This document shows positions 25,029 to 34,996 of a stretch of 64,000 nucleotides of DNA, piece after piece. A program made the translations under genes and the position numbers. Position 1 is the first letter of the stretch; the number at the start of each line of letters is the position of its first letter. Origin of the DNA: Pollenia angustigena. Lineage: Eukaryota; Arthropoda; Insecta; Diptera; Polleniidae. The notes under the pieces were generated by a model. That model worked only from the letters and a program-made list of their open reading frames with translations, did not search any database and was not told the origin of the DNA. The stretch covers positions 247,282,830-247,346,829 of the forward strand of contig OV884057.1 of the NCBI GenBank assembly GCA_930367215.1, given 5' to 3'.

Positions 25029-25380
25029 CCCTGCAAATAAGATTGGACCACCTGATCCATTGGACTGGTCCGATGTCATGCAAGCATGGACCATGTCATT
25101 GTTAAAAAGTGTTTGTAGTGAGACGACATGTCTTCGTCTTTTAACGACACGCTTTCGTTTTTAAACGACTTCAAAACTAATCCTCTTGAGTATACCATGG
25201 AGTAGTTTTAAAACTACTCCTTAGTGGTCCAAAGGTGGGTTATATGGTTTTCTCCTAGGACATCGTAATGTTAAATAGACCAGGTTTTTTCCATACGTTT
25301 GGGTTAGTTTTGGACTAGTCCTGGTCCCTTGTGGACTACTCTTTACACGCGTGTTTGGACTGGTCCTATTATTTGCAGGG
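25029..25380 (+). mobile_element. M1 MITE complete, duplicate copy
   Basis: Same as 12827-13178. Confidence 0.85.
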
Positions 25381-25844
25381 TTGTTATAAAACAGAAGAAT
25401 TGTAGCGGTTCTGTAGACATACATTATATTTTAATGTTTACATCGATAAAGAAGAGAGAAAAAACCAAAAATTTAGGCAACGACCACAGCAAGAACATCT
25501 TGTGTGTGTCTTATGCACATGTTTTGTTTGTGTAAAAATTTTTTCGCTGGCTTTTTGTTTTTTTTCGTAAATGAATTTAATTTTTGTAAAAAATGTTTGC
25601 TTTTTTTACCAGCCAAAAAGGTGCTTAGCACAATTGAAAGAACTAAGTTTGTGGTTAAAAAAAAAAAAAAAAAAAACAAAACGCAATTATATGTTCTCAT
25701 CTTTTTGTTGAGTTGGATAACTACAGTATTATTTTTGTGTTCGAATATCACAAGCAGAGAAACATTATTTTTTAATGATTTCCTACACAAACACGCACTG
25801 CGTTTGTGTTTTCCACAAACCGGCCGAAGCGAACACTAACCCCC

Positions 25845-26009
25845 CGTCTCCACATGCAAGTGCAAGTTCGAAAAACTCAATACACTTACACTTTTTCACT
25901 AACTTTCACACAATTTTCGTACTTGTAGCCAATCGGCTGTTTCCTCGATTTTTCGTTGATAATACGTACATATACACTACTTGCAAGTAATTTCTTGCAT
26001 GTGGAAACG
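25845..26009 (+). mobile_element. 165-bp MITE, duplicate copy
   Basis: Same as 13643-13807. Confidence 0.7.
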
Positions 26010-26412
26010 CTAGGTAAGGAACTATATTTAATGTTTATTTTCGACCATTAACCAAAAGAAGTCGGTAACTACTGCAATGTTGCCACAGAATATAAATTAA
26101 ATTTTTCACTTTATCGGACAATCGAAATAATGGAGAAAACTTAATGGTCACTTTATCGTTAATGATAGCTATGGTTCAGGAAAATACTGTTGTCAAATTC
26201 TTACCAGTTATCCAGTTATAAGATTGAAATCCAGTAAAATCGGTCGATTGGAAAAGAAGTAGCAAGCCAAGTGTGGGACAACCGTCCTATAAAATTGATA
26301 TATTCGTTACAAAAACTAACATAATTTGGTGACAGAATGTACCGATTCCCTGTAAATTTTGGACCAATTCGTTTAATGTGACTGGAAGATCAGTTCAAAA
26401 AGGCTCTATATG

Positions 26413-26575
26413 AAGGTCCAATTAGACGTGACAGGACCAAACCAACACTGTATTACCATAACCACTGTATTACCAAAACGACATAAACATACCATTCAAA
26501 CCAATTAAATTTTGGTTTCTACGGTCACCGTTACGGCTGTGGCATTATGTTTATGTCACGTCTAATTGGACCTTT
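26413..26575 (+). mobile_element. ACGTGACA MITE, duplicate copy
   Basis: Same as 14211-14373. Confidence 0.85.
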
Positions 26576-26912
26576 AAGCCCACCCTCGGAAAATAATTTA
26601 GTACGCCTAAAATCATCACAAATAACGCTTTTGTAGTAAAATTTGGCATACCATAGCTTTATAAAATTAGAAATAATTTACCATTGGCCCCATACAAAGC
26701 TCACTCTGGAAAATCAGTTAACCCGCACCGTTAGAACAGCTGCCATTTTTGGTTATTTCTTTCCAAAAGTAATATTTTTCTTTAATTCTGGTTACTATTT
26801 TCTGCAATAATAATACGTAATTAGTTTTTTTCTTGATAACATCATGTCTTAAAAATTTTAAACATTTTTTTTACTTGAGGCTGACCCTCGTATTTCGATT
26901 GGAAATAAACTA

Positions 26913-27828
26913 TCGGGTGATTTTTTAGCTATTATCTTTTTGGCAACACTGGTTTAAACAGCTGACGCACGTTTCCTGGTTTGTATCACTGTCAAATATC
27001 TTCAGTTTGGTCTATAATTTAACCAAGAATCGTCTTACAAACGAACAACGCTTGTAAATTATTGAATTTTTTTATAAAAATGCGTGCTCTGTTAAGAAAG
27101 TTCATCGCGCGCTTCTTGTGTTCAGTGATGAAGCTCATTTTTGGCTCAATGGGTACGTTAATAAGCAGAATTGTCGATTTTGGAGTTAAGATCAGCCAGA
27201 AGCATTGCAAGAGCTACCAATGCATCCAGAAAAAGTCACAGTTTGGTGCGGTTTATGGGCTGGTTGCATCATTGGACCGTACTTCTTCAAAGATGATACG
27301 AATCGTAACGTAAATGTGAATGGTGAGCGCTACCGTGAGATGATATCAAACTTTGTTTGCCCAAAATGCAAGAGCTTGACTTGCATGACATGTGGTTTTA
27401 ACAAGACGGTGCCACATGCCACACAGCACGCTTAACAATGGACTTATTGAGAGGCGAGTTCGGTGAACATTTTATTTTACGTTCGGGACCGGTCACTTGG
27501 CCGCCTAGATCGTGCGATTTAACGCCTTTTGTGGGGCTATGTTGAAGCTCATGTCTATACACACCTGCGCGCTTCAATTGACGCATTGGAAGACAACATT
27601 GAAGCATTTTTTCATGAGATACCGGCCGAAATAATGGAAAGAGTATGCCAAAATTGGACTAAACGGATGGACCATTTGAGGCGCAGTCACGGTCAACATT
27701 TGCATGAAATAATCTTCAAACATTAAATTATATGGACCGTACTATCGATTCAAATAAAGATTTCATGCATTTTTTTGAATTTATGTGTTTTTTTTAAACT
27801 TTCCTATAGCTCTTAAAAAATCACCCAT
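26913..27828 (+). mobile_element. Mariner element, 916 bp, spanning the duplication edge
   Basis: Left end TCGGGTGATTTTTTAGC and right end GCTCTTAAAAAATCACCCAT are inverted repeats, with TA on both sides (26911-26912, 27829-27830). It encodes a broken transposase in plus orientation. Its first 41-43 bases belong to the duplicated unit; the remainder exists only once, so the duplication broke inside this element. Confidence 0.88.
27016..27726 (+). pseudogene. Mariner-type transposase pseudogene
   Basis: DDE/D transposase remnant. The N-terminal helix-turn-helix piece (LTNEQRL, then KKVHRALL) is joined directly to FSDEAHFWLNGYVNKQN, losing about 400 bp between the DNA-binding and first catalytic regions. 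It keeps VWCGLWAG and NGERYREMI. One base is missing at the FQQDGATCH motif, so the frame shifts there. A second deletion falls in the WPPRSCDLTP box. The C-terminus ends ERVCQNWTKRMDHLRRS and IIFKH before a stop at 27724-27726. At least two frameshifts, one in-frame stop and the large deletion make it inactive. Confidence 0.88.
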
Positions 27829-27830
27829 TA

Positions 27831-28464
27831 TGAACACAAATGTAGTTTCAAGCCAGAATTGAAGAAAGTTTTTGCAGTTAATGTTTCACATTATGGACAA
27901 GGACTTAATAAGAATTTTTTTATATGTTAAATAATTACATTTCTTGATTTGTTATTATTATTTAACTATAAAGTGCAAATAAACTTTGAATTACAAAGCA
28001 ACTTAATATTAACTTTAATTTTAAATCTTTTCAAAAATTTTTGTTATAATAATTTTTGTTCGTGGCAGCACTGACTGTCATCCTTCGTCAAAAGGACGAC
28101 ACGCGTTTTTATTTTCGAATTTCAACTTGTTTTTGCTGTTTGTTGTGGTCTCATTTTTAGATTCAAGAATTAATTTTATTTTATAGTCTCTTGAAATATG
28201 TTGTAAACGAAATGACGAAGGATGACGTTAGTGTACAAAAAATAAAAAACCAAAAGTATTAATAAAGTGACCTCACATCTACAACAAAGCCACAACAGAA
28301 AAAACAACAGGCATTTTGTTGCTGGCATTGTGACGGCAAATGTCAAAACGACTTTATAAAAAATGTAAGTAAGCAAAAAAAAAAAAAAAAGACATCAAAC
28401 GTCACACCACGAACAAAACCACTGCGAACAGCTGCGTAAGTGAGATCACTTTATAACAGTGGAG
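27831..28464. other. No gene; one inverted repeat
   Basis: AT-rich. Contains GTCATCCTTCGTCA (28077-28090) and its inverse TGACGAAGGATGAC (28213-28226), 14 bp perfect and 122 bp apart. This may be a small decayed MITE, but no TSD is seen. An A run lies at 28376-28390. Confidence 0.45.
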
Positions 28465-28515
28465 GGCACACACATACTATCACATTTATGCTTGTGTTGA
28501 CGAAATAACAACAAA
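28465..28515 (-). repeat. Dispersed repeat D, left fragment
   Basis: Reverse match to 6266-6305 (GCACACACATACTAT, then CACATTTATGCTTGTGT). The rest of the repeat is found after the inserted element, at 29901. Confidence 0.65.
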
Positions 28516-28980
28516 CCCTTCAGAAAAAATTAGTAGTGCAGGACTACTGTTCGAGTACTCGCCTAGCGATAGCGACTACTCTCTCTTCATTTCCTTGTTA
28601 ATGCTTTCAAGTGCTGATTTTAACATTGGACGGTCATACGAAAACCAGCACTCGCTTTTCTATCGCTTTCGGAGTAGTCCACAAGTGCAGACTTTTGGAG
28701 TACCTTTCCACCAATCGCCTTTCAAGCAATCCACGAGTAGGTAGTTTGTTGGTAAATTGGTATTGAGAAAACTTAAAGAATGCAGATTTTTATTTTAATA
28801 TTTACGTATACGTTTATTTTAAATTCTTTATTTAATGAGGTATTTAAATATAAAATAAAAAAATGGAAAAAACGCATTTCATTAGCTTTTTTTATCACAA
28901 CGAAAAAACTCAAGTTATAAAATCTAATTTATTCTTGCCGTTTGCTTGCTGAGCGCAATTTTCTTTGTTGTTTTTACAAC

Positions 28981-29586
28981 TTAAATTTTCGGCTCTTCAA
29001 GATCATCCACACTTAACTGAGCGCGATTTTCTTCGGCCTTCTGCTTGCTCTTTAGTTTGTGGTTTTTATTATTTTCTTGGTGGAGTGCGGCTCTTAATTT
29101 TTCTTCTGGTCGTTCATCAGAAATTGCATCTAAAAAAACAAATATGAAGTCAATGAAAGTCTATTGGAAGCTTTTTTAACATATACATAACGGTTAAAGC
29201 ATCGTACACATTTTTAAAATCTTTCAACCTCTTTTTACCCTGAACGCCTTCAACGTTAAAGGACATGACAATTTCTCGACCAAGAATTTGGCCAAGATTT
29301 TTGCAGATATCGCTTTTTATCAGCGATTTCATGTAGCGAACCTGCAACAGTTTAGGTTATATTTAAGTTTATATTCTCTATAATGTGATATTAACTTACA
29401 TACAAATCCTTCTGGCTTGAAAGTAGATTGTCAAGCTCATGCAGTTGGCTCTCTGAAGTTAAAGGGAAAATCTGTTGCTTCTATGTTTTCACCTCTTGGT
29501 ATTTCTTCACGACACTTATCAAATACTCTTTTTTTATAATAATTCTTTTGTTTTGCTAGACTTCGTTGAAAGGTGCGTTTATTCAT
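28981..29586 (-). CDS. DUF4806-like protein gene, three exons, probably damaged
   Basis: Function unknown; DUF4806 is an uncharacterised insect-rich domain. Exon 1 runs from a possible ATG at 29586 to 29400. Exon 2 begins at 29341 after a 58-bp intron (29342-29399) with GTAAGT donor and TTGCAG acceptor. A last exon (28981-29129) after TTTTTTTAG reads 49 charged codons ending LSVDDLEEPKI and a stop. The joined domain reads FPLTSESQLHELDNLL, then VRYMKSLIKSDICKNLGQ, then GKKRLKDFKNVYDAL, like the DUF4806 pattern FPL...L..L...GG...GKK.F. Oddities: a one-base frame change is needed between the N-terminal ORF (ending ENIEAT) and FPLT. Also, no donor in exon 2 gives the phase the last exon needs, except GTAAAAAG inside the domain. 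It could be a decaying gene, or the real exon limits may differ. The whole gene lies in a mobile-looking element. Confidence 0.55.
29342..29399 (-). other. 58-bp intron of the DUF4806-like gene
   Basis: Minus-strand donor TTGTAT|GTAAGTTAAT and acceptor CTGTTGCAG|GTTCGC. Both sides are in phase 0 and joining them gives a continuous domain. The length is typical of short fly introns. Confidence 0.65.
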
Positions 29587-29900
29587 TTTATAATTTTTTC
29601 TTACGTACTTTTTTATTATTATATACATATATTATTTTAATAAAGAAATTTTCGACACAATTTTTTTTTCAAATAAACATAAATTTCAAAACCAAACAAT
29701 TGTTGACAGCAATTAACAGAGTTGCCAAATTAAGTATATTTTAGTAGTATTGCTGCCTTGAAAAAAACGAGTATAATATTTGCGAGTAGTCTTCCTGTAC
29801 TTGCCGCCCGTCTATAAATCGTATCCATTACCACTACTGACTTTTACTGCAGTACAGCACCACTCGCCAGGCGGCAATACCTCCACGTTCTTCTGCAGGG

Positions 29901-30050
29901 AAACAACAGCCGAACGTACATTGTCACAGCCACACAAAGAAGTTTATAGTGTACATGTGTCGACGTCGCACAAGCAGCATTTTTATTCCTATGCAAGCGT
30001 ACATAGGATTTGCAAATGTGCCCGTCACTGCTTTATAAGAACATCCTAAA
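29901..30050 (-). repeat. Dispersed repeat D, right fragment
   Basis: Matches 6154-6212 in reverse (CAGCCGAACGTAC, TTGTCACAG, AAGAAGTTTATAGT). A CGTAC/GTGCCCGTCACT block further on parallels 6300-6310. Confidence 0.6.
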
Positions 30051-30688
30051 GTCTTATATAAATATTGTGGTAAAATTTGGTCCAGTATATGACGATACAT
30101 CGACGTCAAAACTAGAAAACATCGACATCGTCCATTTAATATTTTCATTTATTACATTTTTTTTTTAGCTTATCCGATCAACAATAAATTTCCATTTATC
30201 GAAAGTATGAAATGGGAATTTAGCACATTTAAATGAAACCTTGTTTATAAATTTTTTGAATCACAAAAAAAAAAACTTTGATAATTTTTTTTACTTTTAC
30301 CATTTTTAATTTTAATTTTTTCAATTAAATCCTTTATTTAGAAATATATTTCAAAGCATAGCCGTACAAGGTACGTACATATGTATGCATTGCATAACTT
30401 TATGGGGGAACCACTTTTATAAGCTAAGGAGGTTAAGTTAAAACAGTTTTGGAGACTGTGCAGGTGTGAAGGCCCAACTATAACATGCTTAAGTTGGCTT
30501 AAGCAATTGTGGGAATACATGCAAAACTGATCGCACTTTCCGAACGGAATCAAATGTCTTTTGAATTTGATTTTGTGTGTTTTAAATGCATTTGACAGGC
30601 TTGTTGTTAATTTTTGACAGAAGCTTAGCAGGCTTATGCATATGTTTAACCTACTGTCAAAAATTACCAAAAAGTCTCTCAAATGTAT
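30051..30688. other. AT-rich DNA with a small piece of repeat S
   Basis: CAACAATAAATTTCCATTTATC and GGGAATTTAGCACATTTAAA near 30179-30235 match part of repeat S. No gene recognised. Confidence 0.45.
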
Positions 30689-30692
30689 TTAA

Positions 30693-31143
30693 CCCTTATG
30701 TGTGTGGAAAAAAACACCTTCTATAGGGTGGATAGGTACCTGGGTACCTTCATGCAAATTGTATGAGAAATCTAATTTTTTGTCTTGTATTGCAGAAAAA
30801 ATCGATGGTTAATGATAAAATATTAGAATTTTACTCTGGTTTTCCCCTTTTCATATATTTTTTAAAATCCTACACCCAAAAAAAAAAAATTTGTAATATA
30901 AAACGTATACAGGTACCCAGGTACCTATTCACCCTATTAAGGGTGCAAAAAGCAAATTGATATACCACGCCCCCCCCCCCCCCCCCCCAACTGATATTGT
31001 ATATAAACACCTATGAAAATATAATAATAACAAAAAGTTAGGAGTTCTCATGAAATTGTAGAATTGTAGACTAAAATCTTATATAAAAAATTTCGATTTG
31101 AAAACGCAATAGGTACACAGGTACCTGTCCACACACATAAGGG
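30693..31143. mobile_element. piggyBac-like MITE, 451 bp, TTAA target
   Basis: The ends CCCTTATGTGTGTGGA and TCCACACACATAAGGG are perfect 16-bp inverted repeats starting with CCC, and TTAA flanks both sides (30689-30692, 31144-31147). This is the piggyBac signature. Inside, paired GGTACC motifs (GGTACCTGGGTACC near 30737, GGTACCCAGGTACC near 30911, GGTACACAGGTACC near 31112) form palindromes. No ORF of note. Confidence 0.85.
30970..30988 (+). repeat. C homopolymer, 19 bases
   Basis: Uninterrupted C run inside the piggyBac-like MITE. Its length should be treated as uncertain in the assembly. Confidence 0.9.
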
Positions 31144-31147
31144 TTAA

Positions 31148-32140
31148 AAAAACAATAACAAAATCAAAAAACATTCGATTCCGTACGAAATGTGCGATCA
31201 TGTATTCGCACATTTGGTTAATCCAACTTAAACACGTTATGGCTAGGCCGTTAAAATTTTCATTAGCAAAGAAGAGTTTGAGCAGTAAGTATTAATCCAA
31301 AGTAGTTTATAACATTGATGTTGAAACCAGTGTTCCCAGTTTTGGGGATTTATCCCTAAATTGGGGATTTTTTTTTGTAGTTGGGTATAAAAAATTCGTG
31401 AAAATCCTTAAGGGATTTTTTTTAGGGACAAAATTATGAATTCAATTTTTGCAATGGCAAGACCGATTTGTACAAGATATGGGAACTAAAAAAACTGTCG
31501 AACAAAAGGGACAATTTTTGTACAAATTTACGGTTATTGAGTTGGAATGAATGCGACTGTTTACATTTAATGAATTAGAAGTAACAGCAACAGTTTTTTT
31601 TTGCCAATGAGAAATGAAGCAGTGGAAGAATTGGCAGTTTTTCTATTTTGACTGCAGTTTATTACACGCTGGTAACATACATATTTTTTTTTTACAGATT
31701 TTATAAAATAGAAAGTACCAAAAAGTATCTCTTCAATTAGTAAAAAATATGAAAAAGTATCACATTTGGGTGCATTTTTTAAAAGTAGCAAATTAGTATC
31801 TAAAGGTGCTTGTAGACGACATGTTTTTTATATCTGTGCATGTCTATCAAAATGGCTGTTTTACAGAAGGTTTATAATATTCGGTCACAAACGTACATGT
31901 AATTTGTTTCTGAAATTGCCTCTGTTTTTCCCCCAAAATTATTGCAAAAACCAAAATAAAAATTCCGCCATGAAAATTTTTATTTACGCCGTAAAATAAT
32001 TTAGCCATCTTAACATATTTTTTTCTTTTAATTCAAAGATACCAATTTAGGATATTATAATGAAACGGTTTTTATATATGCATATATAAACATAAGTTCT
32101 ATTTAATAGTGGGATTGATCATACATATCTCGGTATTGTA
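31148..32140. other. No complete element or gene seen
   Basis: Contains an orphan hAT-like end CAGTGTTCCCAGTTTTGGGG at 31328 with no matching partner found, and AAAGTACCAAAAAGTAT-like sequence near 31711 similar to the first kilobase of the window. Confidence 0.4.
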
Positions 32141-32143
32141 AAA

Positions 32144-32305
32144 TATTAACCCGGGTTCAAATCCCAGCTCAGCCAAGAAAAATTATCAATAAATTTTAAT
32201 AAAAAATTCCAAGTTGTAAAATTCCTTCCCTCAGTAAAAATAATTTAATGAAAATTAAATTTGATGAAGTCAAGTCTAATTAACGAAAATCAAAAAAAAA
32301 AAAAG
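32144..32305 (+). mobile_element. tRNA-derived SINE-like fragment
   Basis: GGGTTCAAATCCCAG matches a pol III B box (GGTTCAAATCC). The tail ATTATCAATAA, then TTGTAAAATTCCTT and AAAATAATTTAATGAAAATT, matches that of the SINE copies at 51146-52335. It ends in an A run. The A box is not recognisable, so the head is truncated or diverged. Confidence 0.6.
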
Positions 32306-32896
32306 TAAAATATTAACTTCAGCCGGCTAATGATTTCGTCAATAGTGGACGCGGCTGCCGGTTTCCTCTCGGCATAGATTTCTGATGTTAGATGGTTTGT
32401 CAGAAGAAAATAGAACATGCTTTAATTGAAATTTTGTCAGATGACTTTGCGTCTGACTTTTACAGAAGCAAAGTTAAAAAGGTAACACACGACATGTATG
32501 TGTTTTGCAGTGGGAAATTTGACATGTCGTCTATACCCTCCTTAAGCAATCGAAAAAGTGACAAATTGGTTCTTTAGAACCTGTGAATGATACATTTCCA
32601 GAACAATATGGTTTTTTTTGTGTTAAGGCTCTCTGCCTACTTGTAGGCAATAAGAGACCGTAGCTTTAATATAATTGCTAGATAATGCCATTAGTAGGCT
32701 TTATAATTATAAAGTAATGCAGACTAGAAGCTGTTACAGTTGTAATAGGAAGTGGAACTCTATGCTGGACGTTAAAAATTCTTTTTTCATTGTATTCTTT
32801 GGAAAGTGATTGCAATTAGTCGTCAGCTTCATTTAAAAGTATTTCAAGCAGTGATATTATAAAATATTATTTCAAAAATAAGAAAAAATATTAAGT
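32306..32896. other. No gene recognised
   Basis: A 61-codon ORF (32392-32577) has no family signature. AT-rich otherwise. Confidence 0.35.
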
Positions 32897-32899
32897 TTA

Positions 32900-33068
32900 G
32901 ACCCCTATTACGGTTGAGTTGTAATTTCTTAATTTCTTAATTTTTGTATTATGGTTTAAAACTTTGCTATATTGGGTGAATAAAAATATAACAAAAATTA
33001 CAACTGATCACAACCAGTTGTCTTAATTACAACTCAACTGAGTTGAGTTGTAAACCGTAATAGGGGCC
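32900..33068. mobile_element. PIF/Harbinger-like MITE, 169 bp, TTA TSD
   Basis: Ends GACCCCTATTACGGTT and the inverse of GGCCCCTATTACGGTT, with TTA at 32897-32899 and 33069-33071. Three-base TTA duplication and G/C-rich ends fit PIF/Harbinger. GAGTTGTAA motifs are repeated inside. Confidence 0.8.
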
Positions 33069-33074
33069 TTATAT

Positions 33075-33229
33075 AAGTGATAACAAAAAAAAAAAAAAAA
33101 ATAAAAAATGTACTAAAGATTTTCATAATGATGTACTGAAAAAAACTAATTGAATTTTCTACAACTCAATTTGTTATTTTCAACTCATCATTATGGAAAT
33201 CTTTAGTCTATTTTTTTGGTTATCACTTA
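33075..33229. mobile_element. Inverted-repeat element, 155 bp
   Basis: AAGTGATAAC and GTTATCACTT at the ends, then ACTAAAGATTTTCATAATGATG facing CATCATTATGGAAATCTTTAGT. The arms total about 45 bp with few mismatches. It starts six bases after the previous MITE. Confidence 0.7.
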
Positions 33230-34536
33230 AATAATGATTTTTTTATTTTCCATTTGCTATTGCACTTTTTTTTTAAATAAAATCCATCAAGTCTATCTTT
33301 ATAATATTTTTAGAATTGATAAGATTTTTGTGATTTAAATAAAACGTGCCATTCTAGTTTTGCATAAGCTGGTACTTGTTTTGAAAATGTTTTTTTTTTT
33401 TTTTTAATAAAAATGAAATAGATTTTAATACTATAACGTAGTATTTTATAATTAATTCTAATATAATTTACCACCAACACTTGAAAACATCTTTTAAACA
33501 ATTAAAATATAAGTGGTTTAGACATTGTATAATTTTGAAACAAAAAAGGCAATTTAATGATTAAAAGCACTTACAATTCAATATATTCGTTCATAAATTC
33601 AAATATTGAAGTTTACAAATTTTTTATTTTAAATAACAGAAACTGTTGAAGGGACTTCTTAGTTTTAGTACAGAAACGTCTTAACTTGAGCCCCTTAAAA
33701 ATGGAACTAATTTAAAATTGTTAAAATTTACTGCTCGTATACTTTCTAGGTGCACTTAATTTTTAATTTTTTTATTTTCAATATTTTATGGCCTTTTTTG
33801 TTTTTGCCAAAATCGAATCAGCAATTAACGGCACTAACGCCTTCAATTAAGAGGACGCAGAACCTCTCACTTTTTTTATAATTACACTCTTTATTTTTTT
33901 TTAGAAAAAACGTCAAAAAATAACTGATAAAAGATTAAACCGTTAAGCAATGCGAACTTTTAGTTTTTGTTTTTCTAGAAAAATAAATAGACACCAGTTT
34001 AAATCCACGCGCTAACACCCCTCGATCAAGACATTGACTGATACTGAATGTTTCAAAATTATTTACAATTTTCAGTTGCTGTTGATTGTTGATGTTGTTA
34101 TTTTTTGTTTTTTTTTCTGCTGCTGCTGCTGCTGTTATTAACAATAAACAAATAACCAGCCAGCCGGCCAACTGCTCTTATTCTTTATACAATATTTGTT
34201 TAACACTCTACTCAAAACATTTCAGTTCAATTCAGTTCTATCCGAACGAAAATCATTTATATACCCGGTAGTTTGGGAAATTTTATACTACCCTACTAAA
34301 GCGAATATAAGACTTAGTATTTTCACCTGAGCAGGTTATTAAGAGAGAAGTAAGGAATATATAAAACAGTCATCAACTATTTTCCTTCTAGAATCTAGAT
34401 TACTAAAGGCCCTTTTCATAGGGAAACGACTTACATAGAAACTCTCTCAAAACAAAATAAAAAACTCTCTCAAAGTTCCATATGTGTCAACAACAAATTA
34501 AACCAGTGTTACCAGCGGTAAAATTCAAAACTACAC
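33230..34536. other. No gene recognised
   Basis: AT-rich DNA. A (CTG)6 run lies near 34118-34134. ORFs here are low complexity. A CAGTGTTACCAG hAT-like end at 34504 has no partner. Confidence 0.4.
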
Positions 34537-34539
34537 TTA

Positions 34540-34807
34540 GGCCCTAAATTTGTAAAACGCAACGCAATGTTAAAAATAACATTGAAAGCAAAAAGAATGT
34601 GAAAAATTTTTCAAAATTTTGTTGTTGCTTTCTATCAAAATACTACATATTGCGTTTTAAAATTAACGCCACAAGATATGCAGCGTTTAAAATTTAAAAA
34701 TTCAATATACATTTCTATAGAAAACAACAACAAAATTATGAAATAATTTCGATTTTGTTTTTGCTTTCAATATAATTTTTGGCGTTGCGTTTTACAAATT
34801 TAGGGCC
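34540..34807. mobile_element. PIF/Harbinger-like MITE, 268 bp, TTA TSD
   Basis: Perfect inverted ends of 26 bp starting GGCCCTAAATTTGTAAAACG. TTA flanks both sides (34537-34539, 34808-34810). GGCC ends with TTA targets match PIF/Harbinger. No ORF. Confidence 0.88.
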
Positions 34808-34996
34808 TTAACTTCACCAGAATATCAAATTAACGTTTCATCTTATAAAGAACTTTTATAAAATAAAACAAAAAAAAAATAAAAAATTCATTCAAAGGAG
34901 TTCCATATAAGTCATACTTGTTTATCGCAACATAAAATAATTAACAAAATAAATATTTGCGTTGTTTGCGGAAGGCGGCTTATCAGGTAATCTGTA

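Larger units (their letters stand above)
14752..26953 (+). repeat. 12,202-bp tandem duplication, copy 2
   Basis: Direct, apparently base-perfect copy of 2550-14751. Its right end continues into the full mariner element at 26913-27828, so the copy 2 right flank and the copy 1 left flank are the original flanks. All minor features of copy 1 recur here at +12,202; the main ones are listed separately. Confidence 0.95.
28516..29900 (-). mobile_element. 1385-bp TIR element carrying a DUF4806-like gene
   Basis: The left end CCCTTCAGAAAAA and the inverse of the right end, CCCTGCAGAAGAA, match at 11 of 13 positions. The ends resemble those of the M1 MITEs (CCCTGCAGATAA), and the subterminal AGTAGTC/GACTACT motifs also recur in M1. 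The element splits repeat D: the two flanks (28465-28515 and 29901-29965) are contiguous at 6154-6345 in reverse. An inserted mobile unit is therefore well supported. Its link to M1 is inferred from end similarity only. A clear TSD cannot be defined because the target is A/C-rich (ACAACAAA and AAACAACA flanks). Confidence 0.6.

Noticed and set aside
28077..28226. 14-bp inverted pair as a MITE
   Set aside because: No target duplication or second copy seen; kept only as a note in the region entry.
30338..30682. 114-codon minus ORF with many hydrophobic and Cys residues
   Set aside because: No family signature, no splice or start context, AT-rich; chance ORF length in this composition.
31328..31450. 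hAT-like end CAGTGTTCCCAG
   Set aside because: No matching inverted end or 8-bp duplication found downstream.
34504..34539. hAT-like end CAGTGTTACCAG
   Set aside because: No partner end found; only the adjacent Harbinger-like MITE is supported.
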